From NCBI RefSeq assembly GCF_043951915.1, contig NZ_JBINJD010000004.1:7136-71135 (forward strand): DNA of 64,000 nucleotides, in the 5' to 3' direction. Positions within the stretch are counted from its first letter, which is position 1. Each line of letters begins with the position of its first letter. The notes under the pieces were generated by a model. It had not been told where the DNA came from. It ran no database searches and was given only the letters and a program-made list of their open reading frames with translations. Shown one piece after another: positions 10,613 to 20,152 of this stretch. Source of the stretch: Alienimonas sp043951915 (lineage in GTDB: Bacteria; Planctomycetota; Planctomycetia; Planctomycetales; Planctomycetaceae). The position numbers and the translations under genes were made by a program.

Positions 10613-12072
10613 CGCTCCCGCCCCTCACCGAAGACGCCGCGTTCGCCCTGAACCGCCGCCGCTTCCTCGGCTCCTCCGCCGGGCTGTCGCTGGGGCTGCC
10701 GGCGGTCGCGTCGCTGCTGGGCGCGGGGACCGCCGGGGCCGCCGAGACCGGGGCCGGGTCGCTTCCGCACTTCGCCCCGTCGGCGAAGCGGGTGATCTAC
10801 CTGCTCCAATCCGGCGGGCCGAGCCACGTCGACCTGTTCGACGACAAGCCGACGCTCCGCAAGAGGCGGGGCGAGGAGATGCCCGAGAGCGTGCTCGGCG
10901 GCCTCCGCCAGACGACGATGACGGCCGGCCAAAAGAGCAAGCCGTGCCTGCCGGCCGCCTGGGGCGGGAGCCGCCGGGGCGAGAGCGGGATGTGGGTGTC
11001 GGACCTGTTGCCGCACACCGCGGCGATCGCCGACGACCTGTGCTTCGTCCGCAGTCTGCACGGGGAGCAGATCAACCACGCGCCGGCGGTAGCGCACGTG
11101 CTGACCGGCCACAACCTGCCGGGCCGCCCGAGCATCGGGGCCTGGCTGACCTACGGCCTCGGGAGCGCCGCCGAGGACCTGCCGGCGTTCGTCGTGATGA
11201 CGTCCAAGGACCGCGAGAACACCTGCGGCCAGCTGTTCTACGACTACTACTGGGGCTCGGGGTTCCTGCCGGGCAAGTATCAGGGCGTCCCGTTCCGCGG
11301 GGCCGGGGACCCGGTCCTGTATCTCTCCAACCCGGCCGGCGTGACGCGGTCGGACCGGCGGGCGATGCTGGACCGGCTGGGCGAATTGAACGCCCTCGCC
11401 CACGACCGCTATCACGATCCGGAGACGCTCACCCGCGTCTCTCAGTACGAGATGGCCTTCAAGATGCAGGCCAGCGTCCCGGACCTGGTGGACTTTTCCG
11501 ACGAGCCGCAGCACGTGCTCGACCTGTACGGTCCGGACGTCTCCCGAAAGGGCAGCTACGCCTACAACTGCCTGATGGCCCGCCGGTTGGCGGAGCGGGG
11601 CACGCGCTATATTCAGCTCATGCACGCCGGCTGGGACCAGCACGGCAACCTGCCGACGCAGCTCCCCATCCAGTGCCGGGACACCGACCGGCCCTCCGCC
11701 GGCCTCGTGACGGACCTGAAGAACCGGGGGCTGTTGGAGGACACGCTGGTCATCTGGGGCGGGGAGTTCGGGCGGACCCCGTTCGTCCAAGGAGACATCG
11801 CCAACAAGACCGCCCACGGCCGGGACCACCACCCGCGGGCGTTCACGATGTGGCTGGCCGGGGGGGGCGTGAAGCCGGGGTGCGTGTACGGCCGCAGCGA
11901 CGAGTTCGCGTTCCACGTCGCGGAGGACCCGGTCCACGTCCGCGACCTGCAGGCGACGCTGCTGCACCTGTGCGGCATCGACCACGCGCGGTTCACCTAC
12001 CGGCATCAGGGCCTGGACTTCAAGCTGACCGGCGTGGAGGAGGCGCGGGTGGTCGACGGCATCCTCGCCTGA
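10609..12072 (+). CDS. DUF1501 family protein (TAT-exported)
   Basis: 487 residues from GTG 10609, which overlaps the preceding TGA (GTGA). The N-terminus carries a TAT-like signal (NRRRFLGSSAGLSLGLPAVA). The family start AKRVIYLLQSGGPSHVDLFD and the C-terminal blocks VIWGGEFGRTPF, GRDHHPRAFTMWLAGGG and LHLCGIDHARFTY are present. DUF1501 belongs to the alkaline-phosphatase/sulfatase-like superfamily and is almost always encoded next to DUF1549/DUF1553 proteins in planctomycetes, so the two are presumed to work together outside the cytoplasm. Its partner here is frameshifted. Confidence 0.85.
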   Translation: MTLPPLTEDAAFALNRRRFLGSSAGLSLGLPAVASLLGAGTAGAAETGAGSLPHFAPSAKRVIYLLQSGGPSHVDLFDDKPTLRKRRGEEMPESVLGGLRQTTMTAGQKSKPCLPAAWGGSRRGESGMWVSDLLPHTAAIADDLCFVRSLHGEQINHAPAVAHVLTGHNLPGRPSIGAWLTYGLGSAAEDLPAFVVMTSKDRENTCGQLFYDYYWGSGFLPGKYQGVPFRGAGDPVLYLSNPAGVTRSDRRAMLDRLGELNALAHDRYHDPETLTRVSQYEMAFKMQASVPDLVDFSDEPQHVLDLYGPDVSRKGSYAYNCLMARRLAERGTRYIQLMHAGWDQHGNLPTQLPIQCRDTDRPSAGLVTDLKNRGLLEDTLVIWGGEFGRTPFVQGDIANKTAHGRDHHPRAFTMWLAGGGVKPGCVYGRSDEFAFHVAEDPVHVRDLQATLLHLCGIDHARFTYRHQGLDFKLTGVEEARVVDGILA

Positions 12073-12074
12073 CC

Positions 12075-12465
12075 GGCCGGGACGACCGACCCGTCCTCGC
12101 CGGGCGGCGACCGGAGACGCCGGGCGCTGGCGGACCGGCTCGCCGACGGCCATCACCCGCTGACCGCCCGGGTCGCGACGAACCACCTTTGGCAGACATC
12201 CTGGGGCCGCGGGTTAGTCGATGCGCCCGGAAACTTCGGCGTGCAGCGCCCCGAACCCCGGCACGCCGCCCTGCTGGACTGGCGGCCGACTACGTCCGCG
12301 GCGGGTGGGCTATGGAGGCCCCGGTCCGCCTGATCGTGACGAACCGGGCCGACCGGCAGTCGTCGGACGCCCCGCAGGCGAAGCGGGTGAGCTCCCTCTT
12401 CCAGACCGGCGCCCGTCGCAGGTCGACCTGCTCGATGACGGACCGGAGCTGAGGGAATTGGACGA
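12075..12465 (+). pseudogene. Remnants of a second DUF1553-DUF1501 gene pair
   Basis: Translated pieces in shifting frames match intact genes in this window. RRALADRLADGHHPLTARVA, NHLWQTSWGRGLVDAPGNFG and PRHAALLDW are the DUF1553 block (about 12115-12300). AKRVSSLFQTG followed, after a frame change, by PSQVDLLDDGPEL is the start of DUF1501 (about 12375-12450). Most of both genes is missing and several frameshifts are present. It directly follows the intact DUF1501 gene, so it is the decayed remains of a tandem copy or of a deletion event. Confidence 0.65.
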
Positions 12466-12526
12466 CCGCGACCCGCCGGCGTCTTCCGGCGACCGGCCCC
12501 CATTTTCATATTCTGCGATTCTGATG

Positions 12527-12554
12527 GGTAACCTCGGCCGCGACCCCGCTATCC
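12527..12554 (+). promoter_or_regulatory. ECF-type promoter element, copy 1
   Basis: GGTAAC at 12527-12532, 15 nt, GCTATCC at 12548-12554, 75 nt before the ATG of the DUF1592 gene at 12629. The same two blocks at the same spacing occur at 23390-23417 and 32096-32123, each upstream of a gene. A GTAAC/GGAAC-like -35 with a short distinct -10 is typical of extracytoplasmic-function sigma factors. Confidence 0.6.
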
Positions 12555-12628
12555 CCTCACGCCCGATCCCGCCCAGAACCGCGGCCCCGGGGCGGTCCGC
12601 CGCCCGCTTTCCTCGAAATAGACTCGGC

Positions 12629-15265
12629 ATGCCCCGCAGGTTTCTCCCCATCGTGACCGCGGCGCTCTTCGCCGCACTGTCGGTCGCGCCCGGCGTGCGG
12701 GTTCGCGCGGCGGGGGGGGCGGCGGATCGGCCGGGCGGGGCCACCTTCGAGGCGTTCGCGGAAACCCACTGCGCGGACTGCCACAGCGGGGCGTTCGCGG
12801 AGGCGGACTTCCGGCTGGACGACCTCTCCGGCGACCTCCACGACCCCGCCGCCGCGGCGGCTTGGGCGAAGGCGCTGGGGCGGGTCGAGCGGGGCGAGAT
12901 GCCGCCGGCCGACTACGGGGCGCCGCCCGAGGACGAGACGGCCGCCGCCGTCGCCTCGCTGCGGGCCGGGCTGACCGCCGCCGACGGCCGCCGGCGAGAC
13001 CTGTACGGTCGGGCCGGCCTGCGGCGGCTCAGCCGGGCGGAGTTCGCCAACAGCCTCAAGGACCTGCTCCACCAGCCGGAGCTGGACTTGGCGGGGATGC
13101 TCCCCCCGGACGGGCGGGAGGCCGGGTTCGCCAAGAGCGCCGCGGCGCTGGACTTCTCTCACGTCACCGTCAGCCAGTACCTGGACGTGGCCGACTTCGC
13201 CCTGCGGGAGGCGCTGGCGGACTCCGCCGAGCCGGCCCCGCGGCGGGCCGTCCGGGCGGAGCTGAAAAGCGTGAAGGGCCTGGACGCGGTCCCGACGTTC
13301 AGGATCCAGATGAAACACACCTCCGCGATCCCGCTGGTGGGCACGGAGATCGACCCCACGCTGGAGACCTACCGCGGCGACTTCAAGACCCGCACCCCCG
13401 GCTACATTAAAGACCCGGCCCCGCATTTCGACGGGCTGGTCACGTTCATGAACCACCGGCACAACCACGGGGTCGCGTTCAAGCCGTTCAAGGTCCCGCA
13501 GGACGGGGAGTACGTGCTTCGGGTTCACGGGTGGGGCGTGTACAACGATTACGGCGTGCTGAAGCCGGGCGAACGGACCGAGACGGTCGCGTTCTACGAG
13601 CCGACCGGCCGGCTGCTGGGCCGCTGCGACCTGCCGCCCGACGTCCCCACCACCGCCGAGTGCCGCGTCCGCCTGCGGGCCGGGGTGCCGATCGAGTTCC
13701 TGGCGGTGTCGATCCCCAACGGCGACGGGCGGCAGTTCGACAAGAAGGACGACCCGGTCTGGCAAAAGTTCGCCCGGCACGGGCTGGCGTTGCAGTGGTT
13801 CGAGTTGGAGGGCCCGCTCCCGCCGGAGGGAAGCGGCCTGAGCGAAGCCCCCTGGCCGCCGGCGGGTCACCGGGCGCTGTTGGGGGATCTGCCGCTCGAA
13901 CCGGTCGCCGCGGACGCCGGCGGCAACGGCGGTCGGAAGAAGAACGAGCCGGCGGTCGACCCGGTCAGCGGGCTGCCGTACCGTGTCGCGACCGACGACC
14001 CGGAGGCGGACGCGGACCGGCTGCTGACGGCTTTCGCCGACCGCGCCCTCCGCCGCCCGCCGACCGCCGAAGACCTCGCCGTCCCCCGCGCCCAGATTGC
14101 CGCCGCGTTGGCGGACGGTCAGCCGTTCGTGGAGGCGATGCTCGCCGGGTACCGGGCGTTGCTGACGAGCCCGGCGTTCCTGCTGCGGTCCGAGGAGCCG
14201 GGGCCGCTGGACGGCCACGCGGTGGCGTCGCGGTTGTCCTTCTTCCTCTGGGACGGCCCGCCGGACGCGGAACTGAAGGCCGCGGCCGAGAGCGGGGACC
14301 TGCTGACCGACGCCGGCCTCCGCCGCCAGACCGACCGGCTGCTGAACGACCCGCGGGCGGAGCGGTTCGTGACCCACTTTCTGGACGACTGGCTGGCCCT
14401 GTCGGACATCCGCCTGACGGAGCCGGACGAGAACCTCTACCCGGAGCACACCGCGTTGCTGACCGAGTCGATGGTCGAGGAGACCCGGGCCTTCTTCGCC
14501 GCCATGATCGCGGACGACCTGGGGGTGAGCCACGTGTACGACTCGGACTTCCTCACGATCAATCAACGGTTGGCGGAGGCCTACGGGATCGGCGGGGTGC
14601 GGGGCTCGCAGATCCGCCGCGTGCCGATCCCGTCGGACCACGTGCGGGGCGGGCTGCTGACCCAGGGGAGCCTGTTGAAGGTGACGGCGAACGGCACGAC
14701 CACCTCCCCGGTGGTGCGGGGGGTGTTCGTGATGGACCGGCTGCTGGGCGACCCGCCGCCCCCGCCCCCGCCGAACGTGCCGGCGATTGAGCCGGACCTG
14801 TCCGGGGCGACGACCGTGCGGGAACTGCTCGACGCCCACCGGGCGGACCCGGCCTGCGCGGGCTGCCACCGGAAGATCGACCCGCCGGGCTTCGCGCTGG
14901 AGAGCTTCGACGTGACGGGCGGCTACCGCGACCGCTACCGCGTTCTGCGGGAGGACGCCGACCGCCTGCGGAAGCGGGGCAAACTGCCGTACGCCGAAGG
15001 GCCGGCGGTGGAGAGCTTCGGCGACCTGCCCGGGGCCGGGCCGTTTGAGGACGTCAACGGGTTCCGCGACCGGCTGCGGGGGATGGACCGGCAGATCGCC
15101 GCCAACCTGCTGCGGCGGCTCGTGCTGTACGCCACCGGCGGGCCGGTCTCCTTCGCCGACGAGGCGGAGTTCGCGGCGCTCCTCGACGAACTGGAACCGG
15201 GCGGGTTCGGGACCCGCTCCATGATTCACGCCGTGGTGCGGAGCGAGATGTTCCGCCGCAAGTAG
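12629..15265 (+). CDS. DUF1592 family cytochrome-like protein (copy 1)
   Basis: 878 residues from ATG 12629, the first start that gives a signal peptide. Domains follow the usual planctomycete order: heme-like CADCH near the N-terminus, DUF1587 (LRRLSRAEFANSLKDLL), a central carbohydrate-binding-like part, DUF1595 (ADRALRRPPTAEDL), DUF1592 (SRLSFFLWDGPPDAEL), DUF1588 (NGTTTSPVVRGVFVMDRLLG, then the second heme-like CAGCHRKIDPPGF) and DUF1585 at the end. Two CxxCH sites suggest a periplasmic or surface electron-transfer role, but no activity is established. It lies 93 nt before its DUF1552 partner and carries an ECF-type promoter element upstream. Close paralog of the gene at 23487. Confidence 0.88.
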   Translation: MPRRFLPIVTAALFAALSVAPGVRVRAAGGAADRPGGATFEAFAETHCADCHSGAFAEADFRLDDLSGDLHDPAAAAAWAKALGRVERGEMPPADYGAPPEDETAAAVASLRAGLTAADGRRRDLYGRAGLRRLSRAEFANSLKDLLHQPELDLAGMLPPDGREAGFAKSAAALDFSHVTVSQYLDVADFALREALADSAEPAPRRAVRAELKSVKGLDAVPTFRIQMKHTSAIPLVGTEIDPTLETYRGDFKTRTPGYIKDPAPHFDGLVTFMNHRHNHGVAFKPFKVPQDGEYVLRVHGWGVYNDYGVLKPGERTETVAFYEPTGRLLGRCDLPPDVPTTAECRVRLRAGVPIEFLAVSIPNGDGRQFDKKDDPVWQKFARHGLALQWFELEGPLPPEGSGLSEAPWPPAGHRALLGDLPLEPVAADAGGNGGRKKNEPAVDPVSGLPYRVATDDPEADADRLLTAFADRALRRPPTAEDLAVPRAQIAAALADGQPFVEAMLAGYRALLTSPAFLLRSEEPGPLDGHAVASRLSFFLWDGPPDAELKAAAESGDLLTDAGLRRQTDRLLNDPRAERFVTHFLDDWLALSDIRLTEPDENLYPEHTALLTESMVEETRAFFAAMIADDLGVSHVYDSDFLTINQRLAEAYGIGGVRGSQIRRVPIPSDHVRGGLLTQGSLLKVTANGTTTSPVVRGVFVMDRLLGDPPPPPPPNVPAIEPDLSGATTVRELLDAHRADPACAGCHRKIDPPGFALESFDVTGGYRDRYRVLREDADRLRKRGKLPYAEGPAVESFGDLPGAGPFEDVNGFRDRLRGMDRQIAANLLRRLVLYATGGPVSFADEAEFAALLDELEPGGFGTRSMIHAVVRSEMFRRK

Positions 15266-15300
15266 ATCCCCGGTCCGCCCGACCCCGCCGCAGTTCGCTC

Positions 15301-15318
15301 AGGGGGCTGACGCCCCCC
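15301..15318. repeat. Short GC hairpin between the DUF1592 and DUF1552 genes
   Basis: GGGGGC, loop TGAC, GCCCCC: a 6-bp palindrome in the 93-nt gap. There is no T run, so it is not a convincing terminator. It may slow polymerase or protect the mRNA end. Confidence 0.3.
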
Positions 15319-15358
15319 CTCGCCTTCGCCCCCCGCTCGCCCCCTCAAAGAAACACCG

Positions 15359-16651
15359 ATGCCCAAAGCGCTGCCCCGCCGCACCGTGCTCCGCGCCGCG
15401 GGGGCCAGTTTGGCCCTGCCGCTGCTGGACGCGATGACCCCCGCGTTCGCCCGCCCGGCCCCCGGGTCCGCCGGGGATCCCGCCGCCGTGCCGCGGCGGA
15501 TGGTGGCGATCAACGTGGACCTCGGCTTTCTGCCGGACGCCTTCTTCCCGACGGGGACTGGCCGCGGGTACGCCCCTTCGCCGTACCTGAAACTGCTGGC
15601 GTCGCGGCGGGAGGACTTCACGGTGTTCAGCGGACTAAGTCACCCGGAGGTGGACGGCGGGCACAGCGCGGACGTGTCGTTCCTGACCGGCGCCCCGCAC
15701 CCGATCAGCGCGGGGTTTCGGAACACGATCTCGCTGGACCAGTACGCCGCCCGTCAGATCGGCCACCGCACCCGGTTCCCCACGCTGGCGCTGCGGGTGG
15801 GCCCGGGGAACGGGTCGCTCTCCTACACGGCCGACGGCGTCCGCATCCCGGCGGAGATGGTCCCCTCGCGGGTCTACCGGCAGCTGTTCGTGGACGGCTC
15901 CGCCGCCGAGCAGGCCGCCCAGATCCGCCGGCTGCGGGAGGGCCGCAGCCTGATGGACGCCTTCGACGGGCAGATCGATTCCCTGCGGCGGAAGGTCGGC
16001 GGGCCGGACCGGGACCGCTTGGACCAGTACCTGACCGCCGTCCGCGACGTGGAGAAGCGGCTGGAGGCGAACCAGGCCTGGCAGGCCCGCCCGAAGCCGG
16101 AGGTCGACGCCCCGGAGCCGAAAGACGTGCTCGACGCCGGCGCCCTCGTCACCCGCACCCGCACGATGTACGACCTCGCCCGGCTGGCCTTGGAGACGGA
16201 CTCCACCCGGCTGATCAGCGTGCTCGTCACCCAGGCGTTCAACCCGAAGGTGGACCTGCCCGGCGTGGAGATGCCCCACCACGCCCTCACCCACCAGGCC
16301 AGCCGCGACGACGCGCGGGGCCAGTTGGAGACCGTCGAACGGGCCCAGATGACCGAACTGGCCCGGCTGCTCGACGGCCTAGCGGAGGTGAAGGAGGACG
16401 GCGAACGCCTGCTGGACCGCACGATGGTCATGCAGGGCAGCAACTTGGGGAACGCCGGCCGGCACGACAACTCCAACCTGCCGATCCTGCTGGCCGGCGG
16501 CGGGTTCCGGCACGGGCAGCACCTCGCCTTCGACCGCGACCGCAACCGCCCGCTGGGCGACCTGTACGTCTCCATGCTCCAGCGGCTGGGCCTGGAGACG
16601 GACCGGTTCGCCACCGGCACGACCACGCTGCCCGGTCTGGAGGCGGTCTGA
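15359..16651 (+). CDS. DUF1552 family protein (copy 1, TAT-exported)
   Basis: 430 residues with an N-terminal twin-arginine-like segment (LPRRTVLRAAGASLALPLLD). Family blocks visible include PRRMVAINVDLGFLPDAFFP, FTVFSGLSHPEV, the HHALTHQAS region and VMQGSNLGNAGRHDNSNLPI. DUF1552 proteins are a secreted DUF1501-like family paired with DUF1592 proteins in planctomycetes; their reaction is unknown. The stop TGA overlaps by one base the ATG of the following sulfatase (TGATG), tying this pair to the sulfatase-SDR-isomerase-dehydrogenase operon. Confidence 0.87.
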   Translation: MPKALPRRTVLRAAGASLALPLLDAMTPAFARPAPGSAGDPAAVPRRMVAINVDLGFLPDAFFPTGTGRGYAPSPYLKLLASRREDFTVFSGLSHPEVDGGHSADVSFLTGAPHPISAGFRNTISLDQYAARQIGHRTRFPTLALRVGPGNGSLSYTADGVRIPAEMVPSRVYRQLFVDGSAAEQAAQIRRLREGRSLMDAFDGQIDSLRRKVGGPDRDRLDQYLTAVRDVEKRLEANQAWQARPKPEVDAPEPKDVLDAGALVTRTRTMYDLARLALETDSTRLISVLVTQAFNPKVDLPGVEMPHHALTHQASRDDARGQLETVERAQMTELARLLDGLAEVKEDGERLLDRTMVMQGSNLGNAGRHDNSNLPILLAGGGFRHGQHLAFDRDRNRPLGDLYVSMLQRLGLETDRFATGTTTLPGLEAV

Positions 16652-19302
16652 TGAAGTGCGTGACGAAGCTGCTCCGCGGCCCCCTCGCCCTGATCGCGGC
16701 GGCGCTGTGGGCCGTTCCGGGCTCGCCCGCCGCGGCCGGCCCGCCGGCCGACGGGTCTCCCGGCCGGCCGAACCTGCTGGTGATCGTGGCGGACGACCTG
16801 GGGTACTCCGACCTGGGCTGCTACGGCGGGGAGATCGCCACGCCGCACCTGGACCGGTTGGCGGCCGGGGGCGTGCGGTTCTCGCAGTTCTACGCCACCC
16901 CACGGTGCTGCCCGTCGCGGGCCTGCCTGCTGACCGGGCGGGAGCCGCACGCCGTCGGGCTGGGCCACATGACCCGCGACGCCGGCGCCCCCGGCTACCG
17001 CGGGCGGTTGGCTCCGGGTGCCCTCACGGCCGGCGACCGCCTCGCCGCGGCCGGCTACCGCACCTTTCTGGCGGGGAAGTGGCACCTCGGCACGCCGGAC
17101 CCCACCCGCCACGGGTTCGAGGAGTTCTACGGCACCCTCGCCAGCGCCAAGACCTTCTGGGATCCCGATCACTTCCGCCGTCTGCCCGCCGGCCGCACGC
17201 CGCTGCGGTACGAACCGGGAGATTTCTACGCGACCGACGCGGTCGTCGACCACGCCGTCGAGTTCCTCTCCCGGGCGGACGACACGCCGGGCCGGCCGTG
17301 GTTCCTGTACCTCGCCCTCAACGCCCCGCACTTCCCGTTGCAGGCGCCGGAGGAGGCGATCGCCGAGTACGCCGACCGCTACGCCGCCGGCTGGGACCGC
17401 CTGCGGGCGGAGCGGCTGGGCCGGATGAAGGCCCTCGGCGTCCTCCCGGCGGACGCGGGCCTCTCCCCCCGCGGCGAATACCTCGACTGGGCCGCGGACG
17501 AACTGCGGCCGATCCCCGCCTGGGACGACCTGCCCGCCGACCGCCGGGCGGACCTCGCCCGACGGATGGCGATCTACGCGGCGATGGTGACGCGGCTGGA
17601 CGCCGCCGTCGGGCGGGTGCTGGGGCAGCTCGAAGCCCGGGGGGAGCTGAACGACACGCTGGTCCTGTTCACCAGCGACAACGGCGCCTGTGCGGAGTGG
17701 GACCCGTTCGGGTTCGACGGCGAATCCGGCCCGGACAACAACGTGCTGCACACCGGCGACGAGTTGGCCGCGATGGGCTCCCCCGGCACGTTTCACAGCG
17801 TGGGCGCCGGGTGGGCGAACGCCTCGAACACGCCGTGGCGGCTGGCCAAGCACTTCGCCCACGAGGGCGGGATCTCCGTCCCGCTGATCCTCGCCGGCCC
17901 GGGCGTGCCGGACGCGGGGACGGTGGAAACGGCGCCGGCCCACCTGCTCGACGTGCTCCCGACGCTGCTGGACGCCGCGGACGCCCCGGCGGACGGCCTC
18001 GCCGGCGTCTCCGTGCGGTCGCTGGCGGCGGGCGGGTCCGCGGGCGAGGCCGCCGCGGAGCGGGCGCTGTTTTGGGAGCACGAGGGGAACCGGGCGGCCC
18101 GGCGGGGGCGGTGGAAGCTCACGGCGCTGCGGGGCGAGCCGTGGGCGCTGTTCGATCTGAAAACCGACCGCACCGAAACCCGCGACCTGTCCGCCGCTCA
18201 CCCCGACCGCGTCGCGGAACTGGCTGCCGCGTGGGATGCCTGGGCCGCGGCGAACGACGTGACGCCGGCGCCGGCCGATTACGGCGTCGCCTACCTCGCC
18301 GGCGGCGACCCCGCCGCGGCGCCGGTCGCGGACGTGGAGGCCCCGGCCGACCCGGCCGACGCCGCGGCGGCCGCCGCCCCGCCGCGGGCCGTCGGGCCGG
18401 TGCGGAAGCTGGCCGGGGGCTTCCGGTTCACCGAGGGCCCGGCGTGGGACGGGGCGGGGACGCTGTACTTCTCCGACCTGCCGAACCGCACGCTGCACCG
18501 CTGGACGGAGGAGGGCGGGGTCGAACTGCTGCGGACCGGGGCGGTGTTCTCCAACGGGATCGACGTGGACCGCAACGGGGCGCTGGCCTTCTGCGAGGCG
18601 TCCGGCCGGATCGTCCGCCGGGCCGTCGACGGCTCCGAGGCGACGCTCGCCGACCGCTGCGGCGACCAACCCCTCGGCCTGCCGAACGACCTGTGGATCG
18701 GCCCGGACGGCGCCGTGTACTTCACCCTGCCGCGCGACCGCCGCGGCCGGGGCGGGGCGAAGCCGCCGCCGGACGGCAAGCTGTACGCGACCGTCTGCCG
18801 GATCGACCCGGCGACCGGGGCGGTGCGGGACCTCGACCCGGACGACGTGCTGGTGAACGGCCCGAACGGGATCGTCGGCAGCGCCGATGGCAAACGGCTG
18901 TTCCTCGCCGACCCGCCCGGCCGGGCCTGCTGGGCCTACGATCTCGGGCCGGACGGGGCGCTCTCAAATCGCCGCCGGATCGCCGACCGGGCCTCCGACG
19001 GCCTCACGGTGGACGAACGCGGCAACCTGTACGTCACCGGCAAGACGGACGTGCTGGTCTACTCCCCGGCCGGGGAGCGGATCGCCGCGATCCCGTTCCC
19101 GGAGCAGCCGGCGAATCTGACTTTCGGCGGCCCCGACGGCCGCACGCTGTTCGTCACCGCCCGCACCGGGCTGTACGCCGTGGACATGAACGTCCGGGGC
19201 GACCGCCCGGCCGTCGCCGTCCCCCCCGGCCCGCGGCCGGCCCACCGCCCGGACCCGCCGGGAACCGTCAAGAACGTCCCCCAACGAGACACGCCCGAAT
19301 GA
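16651..19302 (+). CDS. Sulfatase fused to an SMP-30/gluconolactonase domain
   Basis: 883 residues with a signal peptide (PLALIAAALWAVPGSPAAAG). The sulfatase part (about 38-540) opens RPNLLVIVADDLGYSDLGCY, has the formylglycine site C86-C-P-S-R90 and a second metal site FTSDNGACAEW. After an Ala/Pro/Asp-rich linker (about 545-578) an SMP-30/gluconolactonase propeller follows (FRFTEGPAWDGAGTLYFSD, VFSNGIDVDRNGALAF, LPNDLWIGPDGAVYFT, ASDGLTVDERGNLYVT). The two activities suggest desulfation plus sugar-lactone hydrolysis in one exported polypeptide. The stop overlaps the next ATG (ATGA). Which substrate is used cannot be told. Confidence 0.87.
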   Translation: MKCVTKLLRGPLALIAAALWAVPGSPAAAGPPADGSPGRPNLLVIVADDLGYSDLGCYGGEIATPHLDRLAAGGVRFSQFYATPRCCPSRACLLTGREPHAVGLGHMTRDAGAPGYRGRLAPGALTAGDRLAAAGYRTFLAGKWHLGTPDPTRHGFEEFYGTLASAKTFWDPDHFRRLPAGRTPLRYEPGDFYATDAVVDHAVEFLSRADDTPGRPWFLYLALNAPHFPLQAPEEAIAEYADRYAAGWDRLRAERLGRMKALGVLPADAGLSPRGEYLDWAADELRPIPAWDDLPADRRADLARRMAIYAAMVTRLDAAVGRVLGQLEARGELNDTLVLFTSDNGACAEWDPFGFDGESGPDNNVLHTGDELAAMGSPGTFHSVGAGWANASNTPWRLAKHFAHEGGISVPLILAGPGVPDAGTVETAPAHLLDVLPTLLDAADAPADGLAGVSVRSLAAGGSAGEAAAERALFWEHEGNRAARRGRWKLTALRGEPWALFDLKTDRTETRDLSAAHPDRVAELAAAWDAWAAANDVTPAPADYGVAYLAGGDPAAAPVADVEAPADPADAAAAAAPPRAVGPVRKLAGGFRFTEGPAWDGAGTLYFSDLPNRTLHRWTEEGGVELLRTGAVFSNGIDVDRNGALAFCEASGRIVRRAVDGSEATLADRCGDQPLGLPNDLWIGPDGAVYFTLPRDRRGRGGAKPPPDGKLYATVCRIDPATGAVRDLDPDDVLVNGPNGIVGSADGKRLFLADPPGRACWAYDLGPDGALSNRRRIADRASDGLTVDERGNLYVTGKTDVLVYSPAGERIAAIPFPEQPANLTFGGPDGRTLFVTARTGLYAVDMNVRGDRPAVAVPPGPRPAHRPDPPGTVKNVPQRDTPE

Positions 19303-20117
19303 CCGATCCCGCGTCCGCCGACCGCCCCGCCCCCCGCTGGCCGGGGGTGAGTCAGTTCGACCTGTCCGGCCGTACGGCGATCGTGACGGGCGGGTCGAAG
19401 GGGCTCGGGGAGACGATCGCCGCCGGGCTGGCCAGCGCCGGGGCGAACGTGCTGCTGACCAGCCGCAACGCCGCCGAGGCCGAGGCCGCCGCCGCCAAGA
19501 TCGCCGCGGAGTACCCCGTGAAGACCCTCGGCCTGGCCGCCGACGTGACCGACGAGGCCGCCGTCGCCGGGATGATCGCCCGCTGCGTCGAGGAACTCGG
19601 GGTGCCGGGGATCCTGGTCAACAACGCCGGCGTGAACGTCCGCGGCCCGATTGCGGAGTTGAGCCTGGAGGAGTTCCGCAGCGTCCAGCGGATCAACGTG
19701 GACGGCGTGTGGCTCTGCTGCCGGGAGGCGGTGAAGGCGATGCGCGACGGCGGGACCGCCGGCCACGGGCGGATCATCAACCTCGCCAGCACGCTGGGGC
19801 TGGTCGGGCTCGCCGACCGCACCCCCTACGCCTCCAGCAAGGGGGCAGTGGCGAACATGACCCGGGCGTTGGCGCTGGAGCTGGCCGGGGAGGGGATCAC
19901 CGTGAACGCGATCTGCCCGGGCCCGTTCCTCACCCCGATGAACGAGCCGATCGCCGAGACCGAGCAGGCCAAGAAGTTCATCGTCGGCGCCACCGCGCTG
20001 GGCCGCTGGGGCCTGCTGCCGGAGATTCAGGGGGCCGCCATCTTCCTCGCCTCCCCCGCTGCCAGCTACGTGACCGGCAGCATGCTGACGGTCGACGGCG
20101 GCTGGACCGCCCAGTGA
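19299..20117 (+). CDS. SDR family oxidoreductase
   Basis: 272 residues from ATG 19299, which overlaps the upstream stop. Classical short-chain dehydrogenase: NAD(P)-binding TGGSKGLG near residue 30, VNNAG, serine in INLAS, and the catalytic Y-x-x-x-K as YASSK near residue 177. The C-terminus ASYVTGSMLTVDGGW is that of gluconate 5-dehydrogenase/3-oxoacyl reductase-like members. No signal peptide, so it acts in the cytoplasm. Placed after a sulfatase/lactonase and before an isomerase and a Gfo/Idh/MocA dehydrogenase, it probably oxidises or reduces a sugar or sugar acid released by that pathway. Confidence 0.88.
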   Translation: MTDPASADRPAPRWPGVSQFDLSGRTAIVTGGSKGLGETIAAGLASAGANVLLTSRNAAEAEAAAAKIAAEYPVKTLGLAADVTDEAAVAGMIARCVEELGVPGILVNNAGVNVRGPIAELSLEEFRSVQRINVDGVWLCCREAVKAMRDGGTAGHGRIINLASTLGLVGLADRTPYASSKGAVANMTRALALELAGEGITVNAICPGPFLTPMNEPIAETEQAKKFIVGATALGRWGLLPEIQGAAIFLASPAASYVTGSMLTVDGGWTAQ

Positions 20118-20152
20118 CTTCTTCTTCCCGAGACCGCACGTCCCGAGACCGC

